Under the pieces are notes generated by a model. The model worked only from the letters and a program-made list of their open reading frames with translations, made no database searches and had not been told where the DNA came from. Position numbers and translations under genes: made by a program. Positions 51,001 to 59,870 of a stretch of 64,000 bases of DNA are shown one piece after another. Each line of letters starts with the position of its first letter. Within the stretch, counting starts at the first letter, position 1. This DNA comes from Hydrogenoanaerobacterium saccharovorans (GTDB lineage Bacteria > Bacillota > Clostridia > Oscillospirales > Ruminococcaceae): contig NZ_JACSNR010000002.1 of NCBI RefSeq assembly GCF_016901815.1, forward strand, positions 62,001 to 126,000, read 5' to 3'.

Positions 51001-51957
51001 ATGACTGCTTCTGTGTCCATCGATCCGGCCGTGCGCCGGGAGGTGCAGAGTGATTACTTCCGCTATCTGCTCCCCACCCTCATCGGACAGATCGCCCATT
51101 CCTTCTACTGTATGGCAGATGTGTTCTTTGTGGGGGCGGCTGTGGGCAGCGACGGCCTGGCTGCCCTGAATGTGGCCTTGCCGGTATTCACCCTCTTTTC
51201 CGCTTTCAGCCTGATGGTGGGCGTCGGTACTGCCACCACTGCCTCCATCCTCACCGGACAGGGACAGACCCAGCAGACCAACCGGGTCTTTACCCAGTCG
51301 ATGGTACTGCTGGCAGTTGTGGGCCTGACCCTGACCCTGCTCACCTCGGTGTTCATTGTGCCGCTGGCCCGGGTATTCGGCGCCACTGACCGCATCCTCA
51401 CCGAAGTGGTGGACTATATGCGTCCCATCAACCTGCTCGCCTTTGCCTATATCTTCTCCGGCGCCCTGGGCGTCATCATCCGGGCGGACGGCAACCCCCG
51501 TCTGGTGATGATCGCCGGCACCACCGGCAATATCTGCAATATCGTGCTGGACTATGTCTTTACCATGAAGCTGGGCATGGGCATGTTCGGCGCCGGTCTG
51601 GCAACCATCCTCGGACACTGTGTGGCTGTGCTGTTCTACCTGCTCCACTTTGCCCTGCACCAGAACCACCTGCACCTGACCCGGAACTTCTTTGACCCCG
51701 CCGCCTGTGTCCGGGTGCTCCGGAACGGCATCGGCTCCAGCATTCTGGAACTCTCCGCCGGGCTCATCGTCCTGCTTTTCAACATCGCCCTGCTCCGGGT
51801 CAGCGGCGAAGCGGCTGTGGCCATCTTCTCGGTGCTCTCCAACATCGCCTATGTGGGCAAGGGCGTCTTCAACGGCATGGCCCAGGCTGCCCAGCCCATC
51901 CTCAGCACCAGCTACGGCGCCGGACGGTATGACCGTGTCCGTCCCGCCCTGCGCTGA
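51001..51957 (+). pseudogene. MATE-family efflux transporter, C-terminally truncated
   Basis: MATE transporters are about 440-460 residues with 12 membrane helices in two halves. This one starts normally (LPTLIGQIAHSFYCMADVFFVG) and carries GVIIRADGNPRLVMIAGTTGNICNIVLDY of the first half and AQAAQPILSTSYGAGRYDRVRPALR of the second, then stops at residue 318, about four helices short. Neither other frame continues the family after the stop, so a single-base error does not explain it. The terminator begins 25 bases later. ATG 51001 has GAGAGG upstream. The protein is probably nonfunctional. Confidence 0.8.
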
Positions 51958-51979
51958 GCCCCGGCCCTTGCCATAAACC

Positions 51980-52018
51980 AAAAATCCCCTTCCCGGAATC
52001 ACGGGAAGGGGATTTTTT
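51980..52018. terminator. bidirectional terminator
   Basis: ATCCCCTTCCCG and CGGGAAGGGGAT stem between A and T tracts, between the convergent MATE fragment and the 52036 gene. Confidence 0.9.
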
Positions 52019-52035
52019 ACTGCACCGGCAGATGG

Positions 52036-52998
52036 TTACATCCGGGTGCCGGACTTTTCCAGACGGTAGATGCGGCTTGCGTTGGCACGGGACACCAGCG
52101 AATTGCGCACAGTGGGAACCATGCCCAGCAGCAGGAAGAGATAGAGCATCACCAGGTTGGTCCAGTAGGAGGAGGCCTCGATGATGTCTGCCTCAATGAG
52201 CGCGGGGATCAGGCGGAAGGAGGTCAGGAAGCTGTATCCCAGCTCCCGGGACACCAGGATCGCCCAGTCCAGACGGTCGCCCACGAAGGTCATCGCCAGC
52301 ATGAGCACCACGCAGAGTGCCACACCCTTGCGGGAGAGGTTTCCGCCGAGCATTTCATAGCCCTTGAGGGTGCAGACTGCCATGATCACGCCCGAGAGGG
52401 CCGCCACATAGCCCAGCTGGCTGAAGATGATGATGCTCACCACGCCCACCAGACTGCCGAGCAGGGCGCCCACCAGACCGCCGGTGATGTTCTCGCCCTT
52501 GCCGGCCTGCCGCATGGACTCCTGGTTTCTGCTCTGCTGGAGGGCTGCATAGCAGTCCGGGCAGAGGTGCTCATAGGCGCCTGCCACACAGCACGGATCG
52601 GTTTCTGTCACCTTGCCGCAGGACTGGCAGCAGTCGGTGAAGCCGGCGCCGCGCAGGTAGGCGGTTGTATCCTCCAGCGACTGCACAAAGTTTTCCCGGA
52701 GGTGCTTCTGTCCCATGCCGCCCCGGATGACCATGGTGATCTGCCATCCATTCTGGCTGAGATCCGCCGCGGCCTTATGCTCCTTGAGGAACTGCTTGCA
52801 TTCCTCCTTGGTGAGGGGGCCATCCGGACGGCTGGAGGAGAACACCGCGCACATCTGGTACGGATAGGAAGGGTTGGGGGCCAGGACTGCTACGCCATAC
52901 CCCTTGTAAGTGCCGTACAGGGCACCGCCCTCGGGGTCCAGGCGCAGGCCGGACATCGCAGCCAGCTCCTCGTAGAACCGACGGACTTTTCCATTCAT
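52036..52998 (-). CDS. hypothetical membrane protein with an internal zinc-ribbon-like Cys cluster
   Basis: The 320-residue protein has a soluble N-terminal part (about 1-120), a Cys-rich stretch CCQSCG...CC...CPDC (about 122-150) that looks like a zinc ribbon, then four hydrophobic segments (about 172-193, 197-212, 225-243 and 277-297). The middle hinge QQSRNQESMRQAGKGEN is polar. The layout of soluble region, zinc ribbon and membrane bundle recurs in uncharacterised Clostridia proteins. I do not know its role. ATG 52998 has GGAGTGAACAGAA upstream. Confidence 0.75.
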   Translation of the reverse strand: MNGKVRRFYEELAAMSGLRLDPEGGALYGTYKGYGVAVLAPNPSYPYQMCAVFSSSRPDGPLTKEECKQFLKEHKAAADLSQNGWQITMVIRGGMGQKHLRENFVQSLEDTTAYLRGAGFTDCCQSCGKVTETDPCCVAGAYEHLCPDCYAALQQSRNQESMRQAGKGENITGGLVGALLGSLVGVVSIIIFSQLGYVAALSGVIMAVCTLKGYEMLGGNLSRKGVALCVVLMLAMTFVGDRLDWAILVSRELGYSFLTSFRLIPALIEADIIEASSYWTNLVMLYLFLLLGMVPTVRNSLVSRANASRIYRLEKSGTRM

Positions 52999-53120
52999 TT
53001 CTGTTCACTCCTCTGATCTGATACTACAATACACTACCCGGATATTCTATCACAGGGCATCGGGTGAATCAATTCAAATGGTGGTTTTTGTATCACTGTC
53101 CAAACAAATTGTATATAAAA

Positions 53121-53157
53121 AGCACCGGCTCCGGAGAAGGTCTCTCCGGCCAGGTGC
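53121..53157 (-). terminator. terminator of the rsuA-family operon
   Basis: GCACC...TCCGGAGA pairs with TCTCCGG...GGTGC, followed by TTTTT on the minus strand. Confidence 0.85.
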
Positions 53158-53167
53158 GGCTGCGTAT

Positions 53168-53410
53168 TTATGTACGGCGGCGCGGGCGGCTGCGCTCCAG
53201 ACGGCGGGTTGCCCGGCAGACGCCCAGGAACCCTCCGGCGGTCCACACTGCCGGCGGAATCCAGACCAGCTTGCTGATCTTCCACAGGCGGAACCGCTGC
53301 ACCGTCCCGGCTGTGAAGATGCCCGCAGCCATGCTCAGGGTTCCGGTGAATACCGACACGCCCCACCGGAGCTGCCGGAATCCCCGGGACAGACGATCCC
53401 ATCGTTTCAC
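53168..53410 (-). CDS. small basic membrane protein, 80 aa
   Basis: GTG start at 53410 overlapping the stop of the pseudouridine synthase by four bases (GTGA), with GGAGAGG seven bases upstream, so it is translationally coupled. One or two hydrophobic segments (about residues 18-35 and 45-62) lie between very basic ends; the C-terminus is RRLERSRPRRRT. A terminator follows directly. I do not recognise the family, but the coupling and terminator support a real gene. Confidence 0.6.
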   Translation of the reverse strand: MKRWDRLSRGFRQLRWGVSVFTGTLSMAAGIFTAGTVQRFRLWKISKLVWIPPAVWTAGGFLGVCRATRRLERSRPRRRT

Positions 53411-54144
53411 TGTGCGTCCTCTCCTTCCTTCTCCTCCAGACGGTGGAGTTCCTCATCGGTCAGCTCCCGGCAGGCGCCCTTGGGCAGGGCGGGGTCCAGG
53501 GGCAGACCGCCGATCTGTTCCCGCTTGAGGTAGATCACCCGATAGCCGAACCGCTCGAACATCCGCTTGATCTGATGGTACATTCCCTCGCAGATGATCA
53601 CCGATACCCGGGGGTTTTCCCCGTTTTCCAGGATGGTGAGCTCTGCCGGCAGGGTGTGATCCCCGCCGCCGATGTCCACGCCCTTTTCAAACTCACCGAT
53701 CACCGCCGGGTCCAGACGGTGATCCAGCACTGCGGTGTACCGCTTGGGGAGCTTGTTCTTCGGGGCGAGGATGCGGTGGGCGAAGGCGCCGTCATCGGTG
53801 ATGAGCACAAAGCCCTCGGTATCCTTGTCCAGCCGGCCCGCAGGGAAGAGATTCTTCCGGCGCAGTTCCGGCGGCACCAGATCCACTACAGTGGGCTGAT
53901 GCCGGTCCTCGGTGGCGGATACCACCCCCTGGGGCTTGTGGAGCATGAGATAGACATGTTCCCGCACCCGCAGCGGGACGCCATCCACCTCAATCACATC
54001 GGTCAGCGGCTCCACCTGCCGGTCCGCTGCCTTTTCCGGCTGACCATTCACTGTCACCCGGCCTTTCCGGATCAGTTCCCGGACCTCCTTGCGGGTCTGG
54101 GTGCCCTGTCCGGCCAACAGCCGGTCCAGACGCATCTTTGCCAT
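53407..54144 (-). CDS. pseudouridine synthase, RsuA/RluE family
   Basis: S4 domain at residues 1-60 (MRLDRLLAGQGTQTRKEVRELIRKGRVTVNG), catalytic Asp in GRLDKDTEG (about residue 103), and the family motif GMYHQIKRMFERFGYRV. At 245 residues and by the RsuA-like spacing, it is likely to modify 16S rRNA position 516, but RluE/RluF types look similar. It is distinct from the RluB-type gene at 267-1121. ATG 54144 follows AGGAGTACCCC. Confidence 0.93.
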   Translation of the reverse strand: MAKMRLDRLLAGQGTQTRKEVRELIRKGRVTVNGQPEKAADRQVEPLTDVIEVDGVPLRVREHVYLMLHKPQGVVSATEDRHQPTVVDLVPPELRRKNLFPAGRLDKDTEGFVLITDDGAFAHRILAPKNKLPKRYTAVLDHRLDPAVIGEFEKGVDIGGGDHTLPAELTILENGENPRVSVIICEGMYHQIKRMFERFGYRVIYLKREQIGGLPLDPALPKGACRELTDEELHRLEEKEGEDAQ

Positions 54145-54212
54145 GGGGTACTCCTCCTTCGGTTTGCTGATTCAAGGATACCATACCCCGGCTGTTTTCT
54201 CAAGTGCGCAGG

Positions 54213-54731
54213 TCAGGCAAGCTGCTCCAGTCCCAGCCATACCGACGAGGAGGCGTCAAACCCATGCATGAACCCATCCGCTGACGGCGAACTGATGTCC
54301 CCGCCGATGACCCGGTCCTTGTAGATCAGCAGGGTAATGCGCGCGTCCTCCACGCCGCCCGGGTACCCCGGCAGCGCATAGACATACTTCCGGCACACCT
54401 TGCCCCGGTACCGGCTCAGATCAAAGCCCTGCTGCTTCTGGATGTAGTTGTATTTCTCATAGGTTTCGTCAAACTCGCTGGGGATCAGCACCTCCTGGAT
54501 CTCCAGCGGTTCCTCCTCCACCTCCCAGCCGTACGCCGCCATAAAATCCCGGCGCTGCTGTTCATTGGCGGCAGCTGTATTCACCTTCCGGGCGGATACG
54601 GTGCTCTCCGCCGGCAGCACATTCTGCCAGAGCATCTGCTTGGCGCACACCGCTCCCGCCCCTGCCAGAGCCAGGGCCAGCACCAGAGCCGCCAGACGCT
54701 TCTTATCCATACGCAGTGAAATGGTAATCAT
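54213..54731 (-). CDS. DUF4830 domain-containing secreted protein
   Basis: One N-terminal membrane segment (about 11-30) followed by a small extracellular domain of about 130 residues with the DUF4830 pattern: a conserved AANEQQRRDFMAAYGWEV and a C-terminal strand LLIYKDRVIGGDI. I chose ATG 54731 after GGAGGGATAGT; the frame starts 87 bases earlier without a ribosome site. It runs alone between the rsuA-family gene and the kinase-like gene. Function is unknown. Confidence 0.8.
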   Translation of the reverse strand: MITISLRMDKKRLAALVLALALAGAGAVCAKQMLWQNVLPAESTVSARKVNTAAANEQQRRDFMAAYGWEVEEEPLEIQEVLIPSEFDETYEKYNYIQKQQGFDLSRYRGKVCRKYVYALPGYPGGVEDARITLLIYKDRVIGGDISSPSADGFMHGFDASSSVWLGLEQLA

Positions 54732-54894
54732 ACTATCCCTCCTGTCCCCATATTTATCCCCTGGGGCGGAAGAATATGCGTCCATGTCCCCGCTCCCGGG
54801 CCGGATTCTCCGCCGCATCCGGCAACTTATTCATAACAATAAGTTGGTTCAGTTTATTTTGCAGTAATAAAAATAGAAAAGTATATATTTTTTG

Positions 54895-54923
54895 TTGATT
54901 TCTTCCAAGTCTTGTGCTATAAT
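54895..54923 (+). promoter_or_regulatory. promoter of the cytidylate kinase-like gene
   Basis: TTGATT, 17-base spacer, perfect TATAAT with an extended -10 TGC. Confidence 0.85.
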
Positions 54924-55002
54924 AAAGCTGAACAAAGAGAATCGGAACTCTTTGATCCATCGTCCGTTTTCCGGATATCTATATAAGAAAGAAGGGCTGT
55001 TT

Positions 55003-55641
55003 ATGAAAAACAACACCATCATTACCATCAGCCGTCAGTATGGTTCGGGCGGACGACTCATCGGTCAGAAGCTGGCAGAACGGCTGGGCATCCCCTTCTA
55101 TGACAAGGAACTGATTACACTGGCTGCTGAGGAAAGCGGCTTTGCAGAACATCTCTTTGAAAAGAATGACCGCAATATCACCAACAGCCTGCTCTATTCG
55201 CTGTCCATGTACGGGAATACCATGGGACTCTACGATATGCCGCTCAACGATAAGCTGTTTATCGCCCAGTCCAAAACCATCCAGAGCGTGGCAGAAAAAG
55301 GCCCGTGCGTTATTGTCGGGCGCTGCGCGGACTATGTCCTGCGCAATAAGCCCAATGTGCTCAATGTCTTTATCCACTCGGATATGGAGAGCAAGGTCCG
55401 CCGTGTTGTAGAGGATTACGGCGTGGAGAGCGACAATGTGGTTGAGCTCATCAACAAGACCGACAAGCGCCGTGCCAACTACTACAACTACTACACCGGC
55501 ATGAAGTGGGGCCGGGCAGAGAACTATCATCTGGCCCTGCGCACCGACTGCATCGGCATTGACGGCGCAGTGGAAACCCTGATCCGTTTCATCGAAGCCA
55601 AGAATGCTGAAATGGAAAAGGAAGCGGCGGAAGCCAAGTAA
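55003..55641 (+). CDS. cytidylate kinase-like family protein
   Basis: The 212-residue protein has a P-loop variant SRQYGSGGRLIGQKLAERLG (residues 10-29) rather than a classic GxxxxGKS, plus VIVGRCADYVL (about 103-113) and the lid-like VVELINKTDKRRANYY region. This is the cytidylate-kinase-like Pfam family of Clostridia, separate from the housekeeping Cmk; its substrate is not established. I chose ATG 55003 after AAGGGCTGTTT; the frame is open upstream but runs through the promoter. Confidence 0.9.
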   Translation: MKNNTIITISRQYGSGGRLIGQKLAERLGIPFYDKELITLAAEESGFAEHLFEKNDRNITNSLLYSLSMYGNTMGLYDMPLNDKLFIAQSKTIQSVAEKGPCVIVGRCADYVLRNKPNVLNVFIHSDMESKVRRVVEDYGVESDNVVELINKTDKRRANYYNYYTGMKWGRAENYHLALRTDCIGIDGAVETLIRFIEAKNAEMEKEAAEAK

Positions 55642-55676
55642 ATTCTGAATCTCATCTGTTTTCTCCTCCTTAATAC

Positions 55677-55719
55677 AAAAACCGTCCGGGGCTGTATCAA
55701 ACAGCTCCGGACGGTTTTT
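55677..55719. terminator. bidirectional terminator
   Basis: ACCGTCCGG...GCTGT and ACAGC...CCGGACGGT with A and T tracts, between two convergent genes. Confidence 0.9.
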
Positions 55720-55734
55720 GCGTATAAAGAGGGA

Positions 55735-56274
55735 TCACACTTCCCGGCTGTGCACCTCGAAGAAGCCCTGGGCCTTGCCGCAGAGCGGACAGCGCATCGG
55801 AGCCGCCTCCCCCTCGTGGATATGCCCGCAGTACCGGCAGATCCACACAGTCTTTTCGGCACGCTTGGAAAGGGAGCCCTGTTCCAGATGCCCGATCAGG
55901 CTCCGGTACCGGGCCTCATGCTCCGCCTCCACCCTGGCAGTCAGCTCAAAGGCCGCCGCCAGACGGGTATAGCCCTCCTCCCGGGCGATCTCGGCATAGT
56001 CCTTGTACATGCTGCTCCACTCAAAATGCTCGCCCTGGGCCGCGTCCTGGAGATTGACCAGGGTATCCGGCAGGGCGCCTTCATGGAGGGCTTCCAGCCA
56101 GATTGACGCATGGGCCAGCTCATTGGCGGCAGTGGCCCGGAAGATGGCCGCGATCTGCTCATAGCCCTGTTCCGAAGCCTTCTGGGCATAATTTTCATAC
56201 TTGGTCCGGGCCTGACTTTCACCTGCAAAGGCACTCATCAGATTGGCCCAGGTCCTGCTTTTCTCAAATTCCAT
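55735..56274 (-). CDS. rbr: rubrerythrin
   Basis: Non-heme diiron peroxidase of anaerobes. The N-terminal four-helix domain supplies carboxylate/His ligands (AFAGESQARTKYENYA; ANELAHASIW; EVEAEHEARYR-type). The C-terminal rubredoxin-like domain has CRYCG and CPLCG. I chose ATG 56274 nine bases after AAGGAG. 179 residues is normal. It protects against peroxide, fitting a strict anaerobe. Confidence 0.95.
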   Translation of the reverse strand: MEFEKSRTWANLMSAFAGESQARTKYENYAQKASEQGYEQIAAIFRATAANELAHASIWLEALHEGALPDTLVNLQDAAQGEHFEWSSMYKDYAEIAREEGYTRLAAAFELTARVEAEHEARYRSLIGHLEQGSLSKRAEKTVWICRYCGHIHEGEAAPMRCPLCGKAQGFFEVHSREV

Positions 56275-56332
56275 GGTACCACGCTCCTTTTCACCCATCA
56301 GTGTGGACATGGGAGCTGTGGTTTATGCGCGG

Positions 56333-56368
56333 AAAAAACTCCCGCCTGTGATCCAGACGGGAGTTTTT
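56333..56368. terminator. terminator between rubrerythrin and the TetR gene
   Basis: ACTCCCG...CTG and CAG...CGGGAGT with A and T tracts. It ends the TetR transcript three bases beyond the stop. Confidence 0.85.
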
Positions 56369-56371
56369 CAC

Positions 56372-56896
56372 TCAGCGGCGATTGATCAGCTTCTGCAGCA
56401 TGGTGACAATCTCTTCAGGTTCTGCCTGGGTGTCGCCGCGAATCCAATCCATTGCCAATCCGATGACTGCATGGGCATAGAACCGGGCAGCCATCTCCTG
56501 TTCCGCCAGAGAAAGCTCTCCCGGGCGGCGGGCCAGCAGGCTGCTTACCATCTGGCTGCAGTCCTCAAACAGACAGCTGCTGAACCGGTCCTGACCCTGA
56601 TTGCGCAGGATACCGGCATAGAATACCCGGCTGCGCTGCAGACGGGCCAGCAGCTCAGTCAGGGCTTCATTCCAGGTGCGTCCGGGGCGGCTGTCCCGGA
56701 GCACCGGACCAAGATCGGTATGGAAGATCCAATCCACCAGTTCCTGTTTATCCCGGAAATGGTAGTAAAATGTGTTGCGGCTCACTTCGCTGCACTCGGT
56801 GATGTCCGCCACAGTGATCTGGTCGAACTCCTGACTGCGCAGCGCAGTTTTCAGCCCTTCGGCCAGGGCTCGTTTGGTCTGTTCCGAATTTGCCAT
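56372..56896 (-). CDS. TetR/AcrR family transcriptional regulator
   Basis: The N-terminal helix-turn-helix is ITVADITECSEVSRNTFYYHFRDKQELVDW (about residues 27-56). The C-terminal ligand/dimer domain of about 115 residues is helical, of the type seen in DhaS-like TetR regulators. ATG 56896 follows AGGAGGAAGTACC. It has its own promoter; no divergent target gene is adjacent, so the target is unknown. Confidence 0.93.
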   Translation of the reverse strand: MANSEQTKRALAEGLKTALRSQEFDQITVADITECSEVSRNTFYYHFRDKQELVDWIFHTDLGPVLRDSRPGRTWNEALTELLARLQRSRVFYAGILRNQGQDRFSSCLFEDCSQMVSSLLARRPGELSLAEQEMAARFYAHAVIGLAMDWIRGDTQAEPEEIVTMLQKLINRR

Positions 56897-56930
56897 GGTA
56901 CTTCCTCCTGTCCTTTAGGCGATATGTTAG

Positions 56931-56959
56931 ATTATAGAATGTTTCCCTCCATCGGTCAA
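56931..56959 (-). promoter_or_regulatory. promoter of the TetR gene
   Basis: Minus strand TTGACC, 17-base spacer, perfect TATAAT. The 250 bases from here to 57146 carry no gene except the next terminator. Confidence 0.8.
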
Positions 56960-57082
56960 GAGGTTTTCAGCAGTTGCTTAGTATAAGTGCTAATTCATAG
57001 AATTCTAATTGTATTTTTTGGAAATCTGCGGGGAAACCCATTTATTTTTGCTGAACCAAATGAAGATTCTTTGGCACAAGTT

Positions 57083-57117
57083 AAAAAACAGGGCCCCGGC
57101 TGTATACCAGGGCCCTG
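57083..57117 (-). terminator. terminator of the acidic membrane protein gene
   Basis: CAGGGCCC and GGGCCCTG stem followed by TTTTTT on the minus strand, about 30 bases past the stop. Confidence 0.85.
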
Positions 57118-57145
57118 CATGGATCGTGGGAACCAGACGGGAGAT

Positions 57146-57391
57146 TTACTTCTCCTCGCTGGCATTGTCCTCGATTACAACCGACTTCTGTGCGTCATCA
57201 TCAATGGCGCATTCACCGCAGTATTCATCCGAGGCATCTTCGTCCTCATCGAAATCGAAATCATAATCGTCATATTCATCGTCACCGATCAGACGGCTGC
57301 CATTGCGGCTGATATAGATGGCGATAGCTGCCAGGGCGCCCGCTACAAAGATAGCAAATGCCGCCAGGGAGATCCAGATACTCTTTTTCAT
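57146..57391 (-). CDS. small membrane protein with an acidic tail, 81 aa
   Basis: ATG 57391 lies eight bases after AAGGAG. Residues 3-25 form one membrane helix (IWISLAAFAIFVAGALAAIA); the rest is a highly acidic tail with runs of Asp/Glu/Tyr and a CGEC motif near residue 59. The tail may bind metal or be simply disordered. The gene has its own promoter and terminator. No known family is recognised; the larger upstream frame is antisense to gpmI and not used. Confidence 0.7.
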   Translation of the reverse strand: MKKSIWISLAAFAIFVAGALAAIAIYISRNGSRLIGDDEYDDYDFDFDEDEDASDEYCGECAIDDDAQKSVVIEDNASEEK

Positions 57392-57467
57392 AAAAACAAC
57401 TCCTTTGCTGGGGTTTTTGATTTCTGTGTCAGATGGCAACAATCCTATTGTATGTATACCTGTTCTT

Positions 57468-57496
57468 ATTATAAATCTTTTCAGCGAAAACCTCAA
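57468..57496 (-). promoter_or_regulatory. promoter of the acidic membrane protein gene
   Basis: Minus strand TTGAGG, 17-base spacer, perfect TATAAT, about 75 bases before the start. Confidence 0.6.
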
Positions 57497-57558
57497 CCGG
57501 TTTTCCTGTGAATACTGGTGAAAAATCATCAATTTTCTGTGAACAGGGCTGAAGTTTT

Positions 57559-59070
57559 TTACATAATCAGCGATGTGCCGGTCATTTCGTCCGGCTGGGA
57601 AAGTCCCATCAGTTCCAGGACAGTGGGAGCCAGGTCTGCCAGGCGTCCGCCGGAGCGCAGTTCCAGCCCCGGGACAGTCACCCACAGCGGCACCGGATTG
57701 GTGGTGTGGGAGGTCTTGGGGCCGCCGTCCTCTGCCAGCATCTCATCGGCATTGCCGTGGTCCGCGGTGATCACCGCCGCCATACCGGCCTCCTCTGCCG
57801 CCGCCAGCACTTCACCCAGGCACTGGTCCACTGTTTCCACCGCCAGTACGGCTGCGGGAATGCTGCCGGTATGCCCGACCATATCACAGTTGGCAAAGTT
57901 GAGCACGATCAGCCCATACTTCCGGCTGCGGATGGCGGCGGTTACCTTTTCGGTGACCTCCGGGGCGCTCATCTCCGGCTGAAGGTCGTAGGTCGCCACC
58001 TGCGGGGACGGCACCAGAATGCGGTCCTCGCCCGGGAAGGGCTCCTCCCGTCCGCCGTTGAGGAAGAAGGTCACATGGGCGTATTTTTCGGTTTCGGCGA
58101 TGCGCAGCTGGGAAAGTCCCGCCTGGGAAACCACTTCGCCCAGGGTCTGGGACGGGCGCTCGGGCGGGAAGGCCACCAGCACCCCTTCGAAGCTGTCGTC
58201 ATAGACGGTGGTGCAGACATAGCAGAGATCCTTCGGGGCTGCCTTCTTTTCAAAGCCGTCAAAGCCCGGCTGGGTCAGCGCCCGGGTGAGCTCTCTGGCC
58301 CGGTCGGGACGGAAGTTGAAGAACATCACGCTGTCCCCGTCCGAAATGCGTCCGCCCTCACAGCAGGCCGCAGGCTTCACGAACTCATCGGTGATCTCCT
58401 GGCGGTAGGACTCCTCCACCCACTGTTCCGGATCGGCGATCTCCGCCGGCGGCAGGGTCAGGGCATCATAGGCCTCTGCCACCCGCTCCCAGCGGTTGTC
58501 CCGGTCCATGGCATAGTACCGTCCGCAGACGGTAGCCAGTGTTCCGGCGCCGATGGCAGAAAGCTCCTGCCGCAGTTCCTTCACAAAGCCCAGGCCCGAC
58601 TTGGGCGGACAGTCCCGTCCGTCCAGGAAGGCATGGACATAGATCTTCTCAGCGCCCAGGCTCCTGGCAGCCCGGATCATGGCATAGAGGTGGGTATTGT
58701 GGCTGTGGACACCGCCGTCCGAGAGCAGCCCCATAAAGTGCAGGCTGCCGCCGGTGGCACGGATATGCTCCACTGCCTGCCGGAGCGCCGGATTCTGTTC
58801 CAGTTCACCGTTCTGAGCGGCACGGGTGATGCGGCTCAGCTCCTGATAGACCACCCGTCCGGCACCGATGTTGGTATGTCCCACCTCGGAGTTGCCCATC
58901 TGACCAGCGGGCAGACCCACATCTTCCCCCGAAGCGGAAAGCTGGGTATGGGGTACCTCCCGCCACAGACGGTCGGTCACCGGGGTCTTTGCCAGCGCAA
59001 TGGCATTCCCCTGGCTGTCCGGCGCAATGCCGAAGCCATCCAGGATAATGAGGATCACCGGCTGTTTCAT
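57559..59070 (-). CDS. gpmI: 2,3-bisphosphoglycerate-independent phosphoglycerate mutase
   Basis: Two-metal enzyme of lower glycolysis converting 3- to 2-phosphoglycerate. The N-terminal LILDGFGIAPDSQGNAI supplies metal ligands; the phospho-Ser is in GNSEVGHTNIGAG (about residues 60-72); ADHGNADEM supplies the second metal site. 503 residues is normal. The start overlaps the tpiA stop by four bases, so it is coupled and is the last gene of pgk-tpiA-gpmI. Confidence 0.97.
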   Translation of the reverse strand: MKQPVILIILDGFGIAPDSQGNAIALAKTPVTDRLWREVPHTQLSASGEDVGLPAGQMGNSEVGHTNIGAGRVVYQELSRITRAAQNGELEQNPALRQAVEHIRATGGSLHFMGLLSDGGVHSHNTHLYAMIRAARSLGAEKIYVHAFLDGRDCPPKSGLGFVKELRQELSAIGAGTLATVCGRYYAMDRDNRWERVAEAYDALTLPPAEIADPEQWVEESYRQEITDEFVKPAACCEGGRISDGDSVMFFNFRPDRARELTRALTQPGFDGFEKKAAPKDLCYVCTTVYDDSFEGVLVAFPPERPSQTLGEVVSQAGLSQLRIAETEKYAHVTFFLNGGREEPFPGEDRILVPSPQVATYDLQPEMSAPEVTEKVTAAIRSRKYGLIVLNFANCDMVGHTGSIPAAVLAVETVDQCLGEVLAAAEEAGMAAVITADHGNADEMLAEDGGPKTSHTTNPVPLWVTVPGLELRSGGRLADLAPTVLELMGLSQPDEMTGTSLIM

Positions 59071-59855
59071 GCCTTCGCCTCCCCTGCTTCACAGGCGCGG
59101 ATAATGGCGGCAAAGCTCTCCGGCTTGAGGGAAGCTCCGCCGATGAGCCCGCCGTCGATCTCCGGCTGGGCCAGCAGTTCCGCGGCGTTCTTCTCATTCA
59201 TCGAGCCGCCGTACAGAATGCGCACCCTGTCGGCTGCCTCTGTACCATACCGCTCTGCCAGCAGGCGGCGGATCTCGCCGCATACCCGGTTGGCCTCCTG
59301 TGCAGTGGCGGTGCGTCCGGTGCCGATGGCCCACACCGGCTCATAGGCGATCATCACATGGGCCAGTGCCTCTGCCGGAATCTCCGCCAGGCCGCCCGCA
59401 AGCTGGGCAGCACAGGTTTCGATCTCCTGTCCGGCCTCCCGCTGTTCCAGGCTCTCGCCCACACAGAGGATACCGCAGAGCCCTCCGGCTACCGCAGCCG
59501 CCAGACGCTTTCCGGCGGTTTCGTTGGTCTCGCCGAAGTACTGCCGGCGCTCGGAATGTCCGATGATGACATGGGTGCAGCCCACTCCGGTGAGCATGGC
59601 GGCAGATACCTCGCCGGTATAGGCACCGGACGGGGCAAAGTGGCAGTTCTGGGCGCCCAGGGCAATGGCGCTGCCCCGGAGGGTGTCGGCTGCCAGTGCC
59701 AGCGCTGTTGCAGGCGGGCAGACTACCACCTCACAGGCCGGAGCCTTGGGGCAGGCCTCCAGCAGACCGCCCAGCAGAGCCGAAGCCTCTGCCGGACTGC
59801 CGCTGTTCATCTTCCAGTTGCCTGCGATCACAGGCGTTCTCTTTTCCCGATTCAT
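59067..59855 (-). CDS. tpiA: triosephosphate isomerase
   Basis: Interconverts the triose phosphates. Marks are GNWKMN (catalytic Lys), GHSERRQ (catalytic His), AYEPVWAIGTG (catalytic Glu) and LYGGSM. 262 residues is normal. It is 15 bases after pgk and overlaps gpmI. Confidence 0.97.
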   Translation of the reverse strand: MNREKRTPVIAGNWKMNSGSPAEASALLGGLLEACPKAPACEVVVCPPATALALAADTLRGSAIALGAQNCHFAPSGAYTGEVSAAMLTGVGCTHVIIGHSERRQYFGETNETAGKRLAAAVAGGLCGILCVGESLEQREAGQEIETCAAQLAGGLAEIPAEALAHVMIAYEPVWAIGTGRTATAQEANRVCGEIRRLLAERYGTEAADRVRILYGGSMNEKNAAELLAQPEIDGGLIGGASLKPESFAAIIRACEAGEAKA

Positions 59856-59870
59856 GCTGTCCTCCTGCGC

